Below are positions 1 to 6,537 of a DNA stretch of 29,867 nucleotides, in pieces. How positions within the stretch are numbered: position 1 is the first letter of the stretch; each line of letters starts with the position of its first letter. This stretch comes from DATMRF01 sp035566435 (GTDB taxonomy: Bacteria; Verrucomicrobiota; Verrucomicrobiia; Limisphaerales; UBA8199): contig DATMRF010000094.1 of the NCBI GenBank assembly GCA_035566435.1, positions 1-29,867 on the forward strand, written 5' to 3'. Below the pieces are notes generated by a model. It saw nothing but the letters and a program-made list of their open reading frames with translations. It ran no database searches and was not told where the DNA came from. Both the position numbers and the translations under genes were made by a program.

Positions 1-66
1 AGGCTTGGGAAAGCAGTAGTCGATGAGTTTCCATTCGGTGTCAGTGAGATCGCAAGTGTATCGCAT
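1..66 (-). CDS. IS5-family transposase, N-terminal part (cut by window edge)
   Basis: The first 22 codons read MRYTCDLTDTEWKLIDYCFP and then KP up to the left edge. This is the usual start of IS5/IS1031-type transposases, whose N-terminal domain opens with 'YxLTDxEWxLIxPxLP'. The start codon is at 66-64 on the minus strand, and the rest of the gene, if intact, lies to the left of the window. The enzyme family cuts and pastes its own insertion sequence. The IS end should lie between 66 and about 135, because a coding remnant on the plus strand becomes readable from 135; I could not identify the terminal inverted repeat or a target duplication. Whether the element is complete cannot be judged here. 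Confidence 0.72.
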   Translation of the reverse strand, partial: MRYTCDLTDTEWKLIDYCFPKP

Positions 67-134
67 CCCCAGTTTGCTGGGGTAAGTGATCAAAAAAGTA
101 CAGTCAATTCTGAGAATTTCTTTGGGTTTGTTGA

Positions 135-338
135 GTTTTCAAACACGCTCTCAGAGAAAACCTCCAGTCCGACGCCGGTTCCTTCATCTCGCTGCTCAAC
201 AGCGTGGCTAAAACGGCCCACCACGGCCTCGACTGCGCCAAAGCCCGCCGCAAGGAAACCAGCCTCCCCGCCCCCCTGGCAGCAGCGAAGGACCCTCAAC
301 CCGCTCCGGGACCAATCTCGACCAATCTCGACCAATGA
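135..338 (+). pseudogene. C-terminal remnant of an unidentified gene, probably truncated by the IS
   Basis: The frame is open from 135 to a TGA at 336-338 and has no plausible start codon. From about 168 onward nearly every codon ends in G or C, as in the intact genes here, so this looks like real former coding sequence. The readable part includes SFISLLNSVAKTAHHGLD followed by CAKARRKE and a Pro/Ala-rich tail. I do not recognise the family. It begins just where the neighbouring insertion sequence should end, so the simplest reading is a gene whose 5' part was displaced or lost by the insertion. The tail overlaps a short direct repeat (GACCAATCTC, about 310-335), which may have replaced the original stop. 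Confidence 0.45.
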
Positions 339-687
339 GCGCCGATGAGCGCTAAGAAAAAAGTTTTTCCCCCGGCTGGCCGCCCCACACCCTTGAAGCA
401 GGACACCATTAACGATGATCAAGAATGCTCCAGCCCGCTTTTGTGCCTTTTGCGCCTCCTTGCGGCAGAACTCCTCGCCCCCGCCTCCCAGCTGGTATCA
501 GGTGGTCCCACGCGAATCCGGCTAACCTCAGCTAATCACGCCCACTAAAGCTTATATTTTTTTCACCCCATCACCTTTAGAACCCATGCGGCCCAGTTCT
601 CAGATCGCGCGCCTTTCAAAGGATTTCAACCTGTTTCAAAGCAATTCAAAGGAATTCAAAGCAGAAAATCGCCACCGCGTTGCCAAG

Positions 688-727
688 TACGTCTGACTAC
701 ATCTGAGTACATCTGAGTACATCTGAG
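688..727. repeat. Four-copy 10-bp tandem repeat
   Basis: The unit TACATCTGAG occurs three times in a row and is preceded by the variant TACGTCTGAC. There are no spacers, so this is a simple tandem array and not a CRISPR. With 10-bp spacing, near one DNA turn, it could be a binding array or simply slippage-prone sequence. Confidence 0.85.
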
Positions 728-936
728 TATCTTTTTTGAGCCGAACAGGTATTCCACACCTCCAACCGTACCGCAGCCCCATGACTCCCAGGACCTCCAC
801 CGACCGGAAACCCCATTCGCACCCGCTCGCGGTAAATCGCCTTTGAAACGATTTCGCCGGCCCGGGCCCACTAACCTGGATCCCGCCGGCGCTGCTCTTT
901 GACATCTTAATCAGTACCCCTCACGGAGACCTCGCA

Positions 937-982
937 GCCAGCCGCGCGGGGCGCCGCTCACCCACGGCGCCCCGCGGCTGGC
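937..982. repeat. GC-rich hairpin with an 18-bp stem
   Basis: Arms 937-956 and 965-982 are complementary over 18 bp with a 2-nt bulge in the left arm; the inner 12 bp (945-956 with 965-976) are perfect, and the loop is 8 nt. No T-run follows on either strand, so it is not a standard terminator. It sits 48 bp from the 26-bp inverted repeat and may belong to the same dispersed element. Confidence 0.8.
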
Positions 983-1030
983 AGGTGGCCCCTCCTGCCG
1001 CAGGTCGTTGGGGGTGGGCGTCCTTTAACA

Positions 1031-1119
1031 TTGTAGGAGACGACGTAAGGAGTCTCAAACTTGCGGTACAAATGGCGACCAGGCGGGAGAACAGAGACTC
1101 CTTACGTCGTCTCCTACAA
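1031..1119. repeat. Perfect 26-bp inverted repeat (REP/MITE-like element)
   Basis: The 26 bases at 1031-1056 are the exact reverse complement of those at 1094-1119, separated by 37 bp. The left arm starts TTGTAGGAGACGACGTAAGG. Such long perfect arms point to a recent or selected palindrome, such as a non-autonomous mobile element. There is no open transposase frame inside and no obvious target duplication. The downstream gene on the minus strand ends at 1159, so the hairpin lies just beyond its 3' end. Confidence 0.9.
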
Positions 1120-1158
1120 AGAAAGCGGTTTTCCAAACGGGTTCTCAGACCCTTTGCG

Positions 1159-1974
1159 TTAAAGGTTTCGACTGCATACGGACGGATGGGTTTGACCTTG
1201 CCTACCGCGCACCGTCGCAGCTATCCAACCCACGATCACGTTGGCGGCGGCTTCTGGTGCGGTGGCCAGCACTTGGTGGTCGGCACGCCAGATAATTTTG
1301 TATTCCCGCAGGTTTGGACAGTGACTCCTTAGCCAGCGTCGAACCCAATACCATGGCACAATCGGATCCCACAAACCGGTGAGCGCATAGACCGGCGGGC
1401 CGGCTTCTTGAGCCACTCCGATTGGATTGCTCTTTGAAAGCAAATGCAGCCGATGGGCGGCGGCCTGGAGGTCCAGGTCCGTCCTGCGCGCGATAAATTC
1501 TTCCACGTTCTGCAATACCTCCGGAGAGCGCCGATAACGCAACCTCATGATCTTTGCATACGGACCCAGGATGCAGCGCACTAGCGAAAACGGGACCCCC
1601 GCCGTCACGCGTGCCGCAGTTCGCGCCATCCCCGGAGTCGGGTGTCTCACAAACCCGCCTGCGAGAATCACTCCATCAACCTCGAACCCCTTCCTGCTCA
1701 GAAGCGGCCAGACAATTTGTGAGCCAAACGATTCACCCAGCAGCCACCCATGCTCAATTCCCTGGCTCCTCAGCGCCGCTTCTATCCCGGCCGCGTAGTC
1801 ATCCAGCATCCAGGTCAACGTCCGCGGATACGTCACCTCAACGAACCGGACCCGTCCCCGAACTGCCCGCCGGAACCCGCCGATCAGCGTCCAATCCCCA
1901 TGCAGCCCGGGCAGGTAGATGAGGACCGGAAGGTTTGCCGGGCCGTGGATGCGTATTCTCAGGTCTTCTGTCAT
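1159..1974 (-). CDS. Alpha/beta-hydrolase fold protein
   Basis: This 271-aa protein has an alpha/beta-hydrolase layout: an N-terminal strand and oxyanion loop (LPGLHGDW, about 21-28), a nucleophile elbow GESFGS with Ser82, the acid Asp203 in LTGLWDPIVP and the catalytic His233 in ADHQVLAT. It has no signal peptide, so it should be cytoplasmic; the substrate cannot be told and an ester or thioester is most likely. I chose the ATG at 1974 (MTEDLRIRIHG) because the 47 codons available upstream run through an intergenic repeat. It follows the Lnt/Aas-like operon on the same strand after a 118-bp gap filled by an inverted repeat, so co-transcription is possible but not shown. A role in lipid or acyl metabolism is inferred only from position. 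Confidence 0.85.
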   Translation of the reverse strand: MTEDLRIRIHGPANLPVLIYLPGLHGDWTLIGGFRRAVRGRVRFVEVTYPRTLTWMLDDYAAGIEAALRSQGIEHGWLLGESFGSQIVWPLLSRKGFEVDGVILAGGFVRHPTPGMARTAARVTAGVPFSLVRCILGPYAKIMRLRYRRSPEVLQNVEEFIARRTDLDLQAAAHRLHLLSKSNPIGVAQEAGPPVYALTGLWDPIVPWYWVRRWLRSHCPNLREYKIIWRADHQVLATAPEAAANVIVGWIAATVRGRQGQTHPSVCSRNL

Positions 1975-1991
1975 TTTAGAAGCTTCGTGAG

Positions 1992-2084
1992 GCGTGTTGC
2001 GTATTGCGTATTGCGTGTTTCGTAAAGCGTGAATGCTGCTGCTAGAACATTCACGGATCGCGCATCTCCCAATACGCAACACGC
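1992..2084. repeat. Nested intergenic inverted repeat
   Basis: An outer 15-bp perfect inverted repeat (GCGTGTTGCGTATTG at 1992-2006 with 2070-2084) encloses an inner 8-bp one (CGTGAATG at 2028-2035 with 2048-2055, 12-nt loop). The outer arm also contains short direct repeats of GCGTATT. Translated on the minus strand it gives the 'RNTQYAIRNT'-type pattern that often appears when this kind of intergenic repeat is mis-called as protein. No T-run follows, so it is not an obvious terminator. Confidence 0.8.
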
Positions 2085-2092
2085 AACACGTT

Positions 2093-4390
2093 TCAGACCA
2101 TTCGTTCGAGTTCACGATGATTCACCTTTCCCGTCCCTAGCTTGGGCAGTTCCCGCACCACTTTAATCTCGCGTGGGACGGCGAGGTTGCCCAGGCCGCG
2201 GGCACGAACGGCCTCGCGCACGGCCTCCAACGTCAGCCGTGGTTCGTTCGTCGCCACCACCAACTTCTCGCCTTTGGCTTCGTCCGGCCGAGCAAGCACC
2301 GCGACAGCGAAATGCAACCCGTACTGCGGAAACGCGCCCGCCAGCGCGTCCTCCAGTGCCGTCAAACTGACCATCTCGCCGCTCACCTTCGCAAACCGTT
2401 TCAAACGGCCCAAAATAAAAACAAACCCGTCGGCATCCACTTTGACGATGTCACCGGTGTCATACCAACCATCCAAGGCGTGGAACTTTTCGTTGGCTTC
2501 CCGATTGAGGTACCCGCGCATCACGTTCGGTCCGCGGACGAACAAACGGCCTACCTCAAGTGCGGAACGCAGAGTGGGGAGTGGGGAGTGTGAAGCCAGT
2601 GGCGCCTGGCGCTCGGCTATTGGCGATTGGCTTTCTGTCATTGGCGATTCGTGACCGGTGATGGGTGGTTTGTCTGAGGATCCTTGTCCTTCCTCATTTT
2701 GTAATCGGCCTTCTTCAGTCGGCGCTTCCCCAACTCCTTCCACATGTTCAAGCCGGTATTCGATTCCAGGCAGGAATTGTCCGGCGGAGCCCTGGCGCGG
2801 ACGCATCGGCAGGTTCGCACTGAGACACGGACTGCACTCCGTCGCACCATAGCCTTCCAGCACGCGCACGCCGAACCGTTGCATCCAGGTCGTGGTCGTG
2901 GTCTCTTGGATTTTCTCCGCGCCAGCGAACAGGTAGCGCAGTGTGCTAAAATCGCTGGGATGAGCCTTGCGCGCATAGCCCGCGAGAAACGTGTTCGTGC
3001 CGAAGAACACGGTGCAGTTCAGGTTGTTAAACGCCGACGGCACGACCCGGTAATGGAGCGGCGACACATACAGAGCAACAAACGCCCCTCGGACGAGCGG
3101 TAGCAGCAAGCCAACAGTCAGGCCGAAGCTGTGGAACAACGGCAGCGCGTTGAAAAACCGGTCCTGGTCCATAAGGTCGATCACCGAGCCCATCTGCCGG
3201 ATGTTGGCCAGCAGGTTTCCGTGCGTAAGCTCAACTCCTTTCGGATCACCCTCCGAGCCGCTGGTAAACAGAATGACTGCCGAACTGTCGCGTCGAAGGT
3301 TGAGCCCCGACAGTCGGGGGTTGAAGCGATGGCGCAGCGACGCTGCGAGCTTCTGGACTTTGGAAATGGAAGGACGCACGTCTTCAAGAAAGATAAACTC
3401 GATTCCCTCGTCCTGGAGCGGCTTAAGGTCGAGCCTGGCGCGAGCGGCAAAGTTTTGCGAGGTGATGATTTGCTTCAACCCCGCCAGCCGGGCGCAAGCC
3501 AGCAGGATCGCCGAGCCGTGAGTGTAGTTCAGAATCGCCGGGACCTTGCCCGCCATCCACAGACTCAAGAGCACAACCGGAAAGGCGTTGACGTTGGGCA
3601 GCAGCACCCCGACCCGTTCGGCGGGCGCGCTGAGTCGCCGTCGCCACTGACCTTCAAGCGCCTGAGCCCCAACCAGCAGGCGCCGATAGCTTACCTCCTG
3701 CGTCGTGACATCCTGCACCGCCACTTTTCGGGGAAGCCGGCGCGCGGTTTCCGCGATTGCTTGCGGGACCGACGGGGCGCCAAATTCCATCTCGGTCCCG
3801 AATCGCTGTTTGACCATTTGGTCCCGCAGCCAATGCGTCAACCTCATCCGCGCCGCGGTAACGCTCATGTTCTCCATGGGTGGCGGCGTCAGCAGGTCGC
3901 TGAAGTGACTCGAGACACGGGGAAACCATTGCTTCGGGTCCGGGTTGCGCGACAACGGCAGCCTGGCTGCGCCCCGGATATACGCGGTGATGACCTTGGC
4001 CCGGGTCTTGAAAATGAGGAAGCCCGTCCCGTCGAAAAGTTTCATCAACGAGCCGGTCGTCGAGATGCGCCCTTCGGGAAACAGCACCAGCCGCCCGCCG
4101 CCCTGCAAATACTCTGCCATCCGCTTCACCGCGTAGGGCGAGGTCATCTCGACCGGGAACGTTCGCCGGTTGACCATGATGAATTTATGGAGCCAGCTCA
4201 GCTGCGCCGTCGTGCTCGAGGTGACGAACCGCCAATCCTCGTCGAGGCATACGCCGATGAATATCCAGTCCAGCCAGGAGACATGGTTGGGCAGCAACAG
4301 CACCGGCCCCGGCGTCTTCAGCGCCGCCAGGTTGTACGACCTGAAGCCGTACAACACCCGCACCAGCCAATAGAGGAGTGACTTCAGCAT
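2093..4390 (-). CDS. aas: Aas-like bifunctional acyltransferase / acyl-activating enzyme
   Basis: This 765-aa fusion has the layout of E. coli Aas (2-acylglycerophosphoethanolamine acyltransferase / acyl-ACP synthetase, about 720 aa). Residues 1-200 are a PlsC-type acyltransferase with NHVSWLD (H36, D41) and FPEGR (104-108). Residues 205-765 are an AMP-forming acyl-activating domain with the phosphate loop TSGSEGDPKG (376-385), GYGATE (513-518), YDTGD (643-647) and the C-terminal GTGK lysine (K754). The family re-acylates lysophospholipids at the inner membrane. The start at 4390 is chosen because it overlaps the end of lnt by 7 nt (ATGCTGA), while upstream codons would run into lnt. Between motifs A5 and A7 a 40- to 60-residue low-complexity insert (about 552-612) interrupts an otherwise normal domain. 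Lnt makes lysophospholipid as a by-product, so this pairing is biochemically sensible. Exact substrate specificity is inferred. Confidence 0.88.
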   Translation of the reverse strand: MLKSLLYWLVRVLYGFRSYNLAALKTPGPVLLLPNHVSWLDWIFIGVCLDEDWRFVTSSTTAQLSWLHKFIMVNRRTFPVEMTSPYAVKRMAEYLQGGGRLVLFPEGRISTTGSLMKLFDGTGFLIFKTRAKVITAYIRGAARLPLSRNPDPKQWFPRVSSHFSDLLTPPPMENMSVTAARMRLTHWLRDQMVKQRFGTEMEFGAPSVPQAIAETARRLPRKVAVQDVTTQEVSYRRLLVGAQALEGQWRRRLSAPAERVGVLLPNVNAFPVVLLSLWMAGKVPAILNYTHGSAILLACARLAGLKQIITSQNFAARARLDLKPLQDEGIEFIFLEDVRPSISKVQKLAASLRHRFNPRLSGLNLRRDSSAVILFTSGSEGDPKGVELTHGNLLANIRQMGSVIDLMDQDRFFNALPLFHSFGLTVGLLLPLVRGAFVALYVSPLHYRVVPSAFNNLNCTVFFGTNTFLAGYARKAHPSDFSTLRYLFAGAEKIQETTTTTWMQRFGVRVLEGYGATECSPCLSANLPMRPRQGSAGQFLPGIEYRLEHVEGVGEAPTEEGRLQNEEGQGSSDKPPITGHESPMTESQSPIAERQAPLASHSPLPTLRSALEVGRLFVRGPNVMRGYLNREANEKFHALDGWYDTGDIVKVDADGFVFILGRLKRFAKVSGEMVSLTALEDALAGAFPQYGLHFAVAVLARPDEAKGEKLVVATNEPRLTLEAVREAVRARGLGNLAVPREIKVVRELPKLGTGKVNHRELERMV
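2561..2674 (-). repeat. Repeat-derived in-frame insert within the Aas-like gene
   Basis: This segment encodes residues 573-610 of the Aas-like protein. It is made of short near-repeats that translate to SPMTESQSPIAERQAP-like text, with ATTGGCGATT-type and GAGTGGGGAGTG-type units in the DNA. Pro/Ser/Thr/Gln-rich patterns of this kind are typical of intergenic repeats read as protein, not of AMP-ligase folds. The flanking motifs are intact and in frame, so the insert probably sits in a surface loop. Confidence 0.65.
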
Positions 4391-5874
4391 GCGCGTCCCT
4401 CGGTTTGCAGCTTTTGAACGGCGGAAATGCCAGAGGACCGGAAGCCGAGTCGGTGCAGCAAGAAGAGGGCGGCCAGCAGGGCGGTCATACCCGTCGAAAA
4501 TGGGGCGAGCCAGCGGTCCCACGGGAGATGGCCCGGGTTCCGCAGCTGCATGGTTCCAGAAATGATTGCACCTTCGCCAGGGCAGGGGGCCTCCGCCAGG
4601 ACATGGCCATCGCGGTCAACGAGCTGTGAGATTCCCGAACTGGCAACACGAAAAATAGGAACCCCATATTCGGCGGCGCGGACCGGCGCGACCCGCGCAT
4701 GCAGCCGGTGCTGCGCCTCGCCCCAATCCACTACGTCCATCGTGGGAACCAGCAGCCCCTGTGCTCCCAGTCTAATCAGCCGGTCGGTCACGCGACTGTA
4801 ACTGAGGTCGTAGCAGACGCAAATCCCGAGCTGCCCCCACGGCGAGTCCCAAAGCTTCTGCTCCGGTGCCGGCAACCCATCCTTGAAAAACTGGATCGGC
4901 ACGCTCTTGCCTTGGCGGAACACGATTTCCCCGTCGGGCGAGACGACAAATGCGGTATCGTAGAAGTTTCCTCCGGGAGCCGGGTCCTTCCCCCCTACGG
5001 CCAGATAGCGCTGATGCTGTCGGCACCAGGCCTTTACCTTCTCCGGCACCGGTTCGGTGAACGTATATTCGCTCAGCACCAACAACTCGGCCTCGGGATG
5101 GCGCCGAACAAGTTCATTGAGGCGTATCAGCACCTCTGGCTCAGTTGGGAACTCCATCTGCACTCCGGCGACGTGGAGGATTTTCGGAGGAACGTTATCC
5201 CGCGGTTGGATGCTGATCAGCCCGCCAAGGCGCAGAAACCCGATTCCGAGTAACAGAACGAGGGCGGAGATGCTCCGCAATTTTCGCCAAAAGAAAGCTG
5301 CCACCCATGCGAAGGCCATAAGCAAAAAGCCGGTGCCATAGGCTCCCATGAAGTGGAACGGCGCGAACGATGGCGCCGATCCAAAAACGAAGCCCGGACT
5401 GAGCCAGGAAAATCGCAGGTAGTACAGCTCACTGCGGAAATATTCCAGGCCGCACCAGATGAACGGAATCAGAAACCAGCCAAACGCCGGGCAGTTGGGC
5501 AGGTGCAAGACGCGAGCCCAGTCGAACCTCAGGCAGAGTCGTGACATGGCTACAAATAGACCTATCCAGAACGCATACACCAACCACAGCGCAACCGCCC
5601 CTGCCGAAAAAATGCTCCAGAAGAATCCGAGACGCAGCGCACCCAGCGCCAAGCCTACTGCAAGTGCAGGGTAGAACGCCATTCGCCAGGTGTCAGCCTT
5701 CGCGAGTTGGAGCAGTGCGAACAGGTAAATGACTGCCAGGAAACCTGTCTGGGCCGACACGTAAGCGAGATGAAAGGAAACCACAGCCACTGCACCCCAT
5801 AGGAGCATTTGGGCTGTCTCCCGCAAGCCGCCGCCGAACCTCGCTCCATTTAGCTCGATTGCCATAGAGGTCAT
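4384..5874 (-). CDS. lnt: Apolipoprotein N-acyltransferase
   Basis: This 496-aa protein is close to the family's usual length (about 510). Residues 20-215 hold roughly six to seven hydrophobic segments, a nitrilase-like periplasmic domain follows (about 230-440), and there is a last hydrophobic segment (about 458-474). The catalytic triad is visible: Glu269 (LVLSEYTF), Lys323 (RQGKSVP) and Cys354 (GICVCYDLSY). The enzyme moves an acyl chain from phospholipid to the N-terminal cysteine of lipoproteins in the inner membrane and leaves a lysophospholipid. The ATG at 5874 overlaps the stop of the MarR gene (ATGA), and its own stop overlaps the start of the Aas-like gene, so translation of all three is probably coupled. 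A second in-frame ATG three codons later is possible. Its control by a MarR regulator is unusual and is discussed in the findings. Confidence 0.93.
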   Translation of the reverse strand: MTSMAIELNGARFGGGLRETAQMLLWGAVAVVSFHLAYVSAQTGFLAVIYLFALLQLAKADTWRMAFYPALAVGLALGALRLGFFWSIFSAGAVALWLVYAFWIGLFVAMSRLCLRFDWARVLHLPNCPAFGWFLIPFIWCGLEYFRSELYYLRFSWLSPGFVFGSAPSFAPFHFMGAYGTGFLLMAFAWVAAFFWRKLRSISALVLLLGIGFLRLGGLISIQPRDNVPPKILHVAGVQMEFPTEPEVLIRLNELVRRHPEAELLVLSEYTFTEPVPEKVKAWCRQHQRYLAVGGKDPAPGGNFYDTAFVVSPDGEIVFRQGKSVPIQFFKDGLPAPEQKLWDSPWGQLGICVCYDLSYSRVTDRLIRLGAQGLLVPTMDVVDWGEAQHRLHARVAPVRAAEYGVPIFRVASSGISQLVDRDGHVLAEAPCPGEGAIISGTMQLRNPGHLPWDRWLAPFSTGMTALLAALFLLHRLGFRSSGISAVQKLQTEGRAC

Positions 5875-6356
5875 GCCGGATTTCCCGCAGGCATTCCCTT
5901 CGCGGCGATGCGTTCGACGTTCTGGGCGACTTGTCGCAGGTCGGCGACCAGTTCAGCAGCCCGTCGGGCGGAAAGCCCATTCCAGACCTGTTCGGCGCCT
6001 TCGTAATAGCGCGGTAAAATCTCGCGGAGCAATTCCGCGCCTGAGCGACTCAGCACAACCCGATAAGCCCGTCGGTCCGCGGCGACGTCCTGGCGCCGGA
6101 CCAGGCCCCGTTTTTCCAGGCGGTCCACCAGGCCGGTGATGTTGGAACGGTGCATGATGAGCTGCCGGCTCAGTTCGGTTTGGGACAAGCCACCGGGATG
6201 CTCGTGCAGCAGATTGAGGACGTTGAACTGGCTCGGGCCGAGGTCCCAGCGCTCGAAAAAGACCCGGCTGGCGTTCCAGACGGTGTCAGCGGTGCGAAGC
6301 AATTGCAGCAGGGCTTGGTAGCGGGGGCTGCCTTCCGCATCCGGCTTCGTTTTCAT
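5871..6356 (-). CDS. MarR-family transcriptional regulator
   Basis: This 161-aa protein has the MarR winged-helix fold: N-terminal dimerisation helix (about 10-35), helix-turn-helix around 57-82 (LSQTELSRQLIMHRSNITGL), the wing with the typical ADRRAYRV (D94-R95-R96) and a C-terminal dimerisation helix. MarR proteins bind palindromes as dimers and usually let go when a small, often phenolic or lipid-like ligand binds. The 20-bp palindrome at 6376-6395, plus an extra half-site five bases before its start codon, is the likely operator and points to autoregulation. It is the first gene of the overlapping marR-lnt-aas set and is divergent from the YdiJ-like dehydrogenase. No Shine-Dalgarno is visible before the ATG, so the message may have a very short leader. 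Confidence 0.92.
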   Translation of the reverse strand: MKTKPDAEGSPRYQALLQLLRTADTVWNASRVFFERWDLGPSQFNVLNLLHEHPGGLSQTELSRQLIMHRSNITGLVDRLEKRGLVRRQDVAADRRAYRVVLSRSGAELLREILPRYYEGAEQVWNGLSARRAAELVADLRQVAQNVERIAAKGMPAGNPA

Positions 6357-6360
6357 GTAG

Positions 6361-6395
6361 ATTGTTTATCACACGATTGTTTATATGTAAACAAT
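6361..6395. promoter_or_regulatory. Probable MarR operator (palindrome plus extra half-site)
   Basis: ATTGTTTA (6376-6383) and TAAACAAT (6388-6395) form a perfect 8-bp inverted repeat around TATG. The left half-site with its following T (ATTGTTTAT) occurs again at 6361-6369, 15 bp away. The block is strikingly AT-rich in a GC-rich genome and lies between the divergent MarR and dehydrogenase genes. Size and placement fit MarR operators, and binding would overlap the MarR translation start. Confidence 0.72.
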
Positions 6396-6537
6396 TATTT
6401 CGCACATCGCGAGCAAGTAGGATGGCGGGTTCGGCGACAGGCATGAATCCGCAGGGCAATTTGTAGGTTCTGGCATGGGCGCATGCCGGATCCTGATTGT
6501 AAAAAAGGACTCACGCCGATAAGGTGGCCGCAGCGCG

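Larger units (their letters stand above)
339..1158. other. Intergenic repeat-rich stretch without a gene
   Basis: No reading frame here has the codon bias or protein character of its neighbours. The frames that are open run through repeats: a 10-mer tandem repeat (688-727), A/T-rich 'ATTCAAAGGA'-like units near 620-660, and two long hairpins (937-982 and 1031-1119), which are listed separately. A T-run (about 550-557) follows the gene remnant, but no clear terminator stem precedes it. Confidence 0.6.

Noticed and set aside
688..727. Possible CRISPR array
   Set aside because: The units are only 10 bp and directly adjacent, with no spacers, and there are no cas genes.
636..905. A small minus-strand protein across the 10-mer repeat
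   Set aside because: The frame is open only because the tandem repeat lacks stops; codon use is unlike the genes here.
921..1136. A small Arg-rich minus-strand protein
   Set aside because: It is the translation of the two hairpin repeats, not a gene.
3131..4381. A 416-codon open frame on the plus strand opposite the Aas-like gene
   Set aside because: It is exactly antisense to a gene with all expected motifs; its protein is rich in Arg/Gln/His with no domain pattern, as expected of a GC-rich shadow frame.
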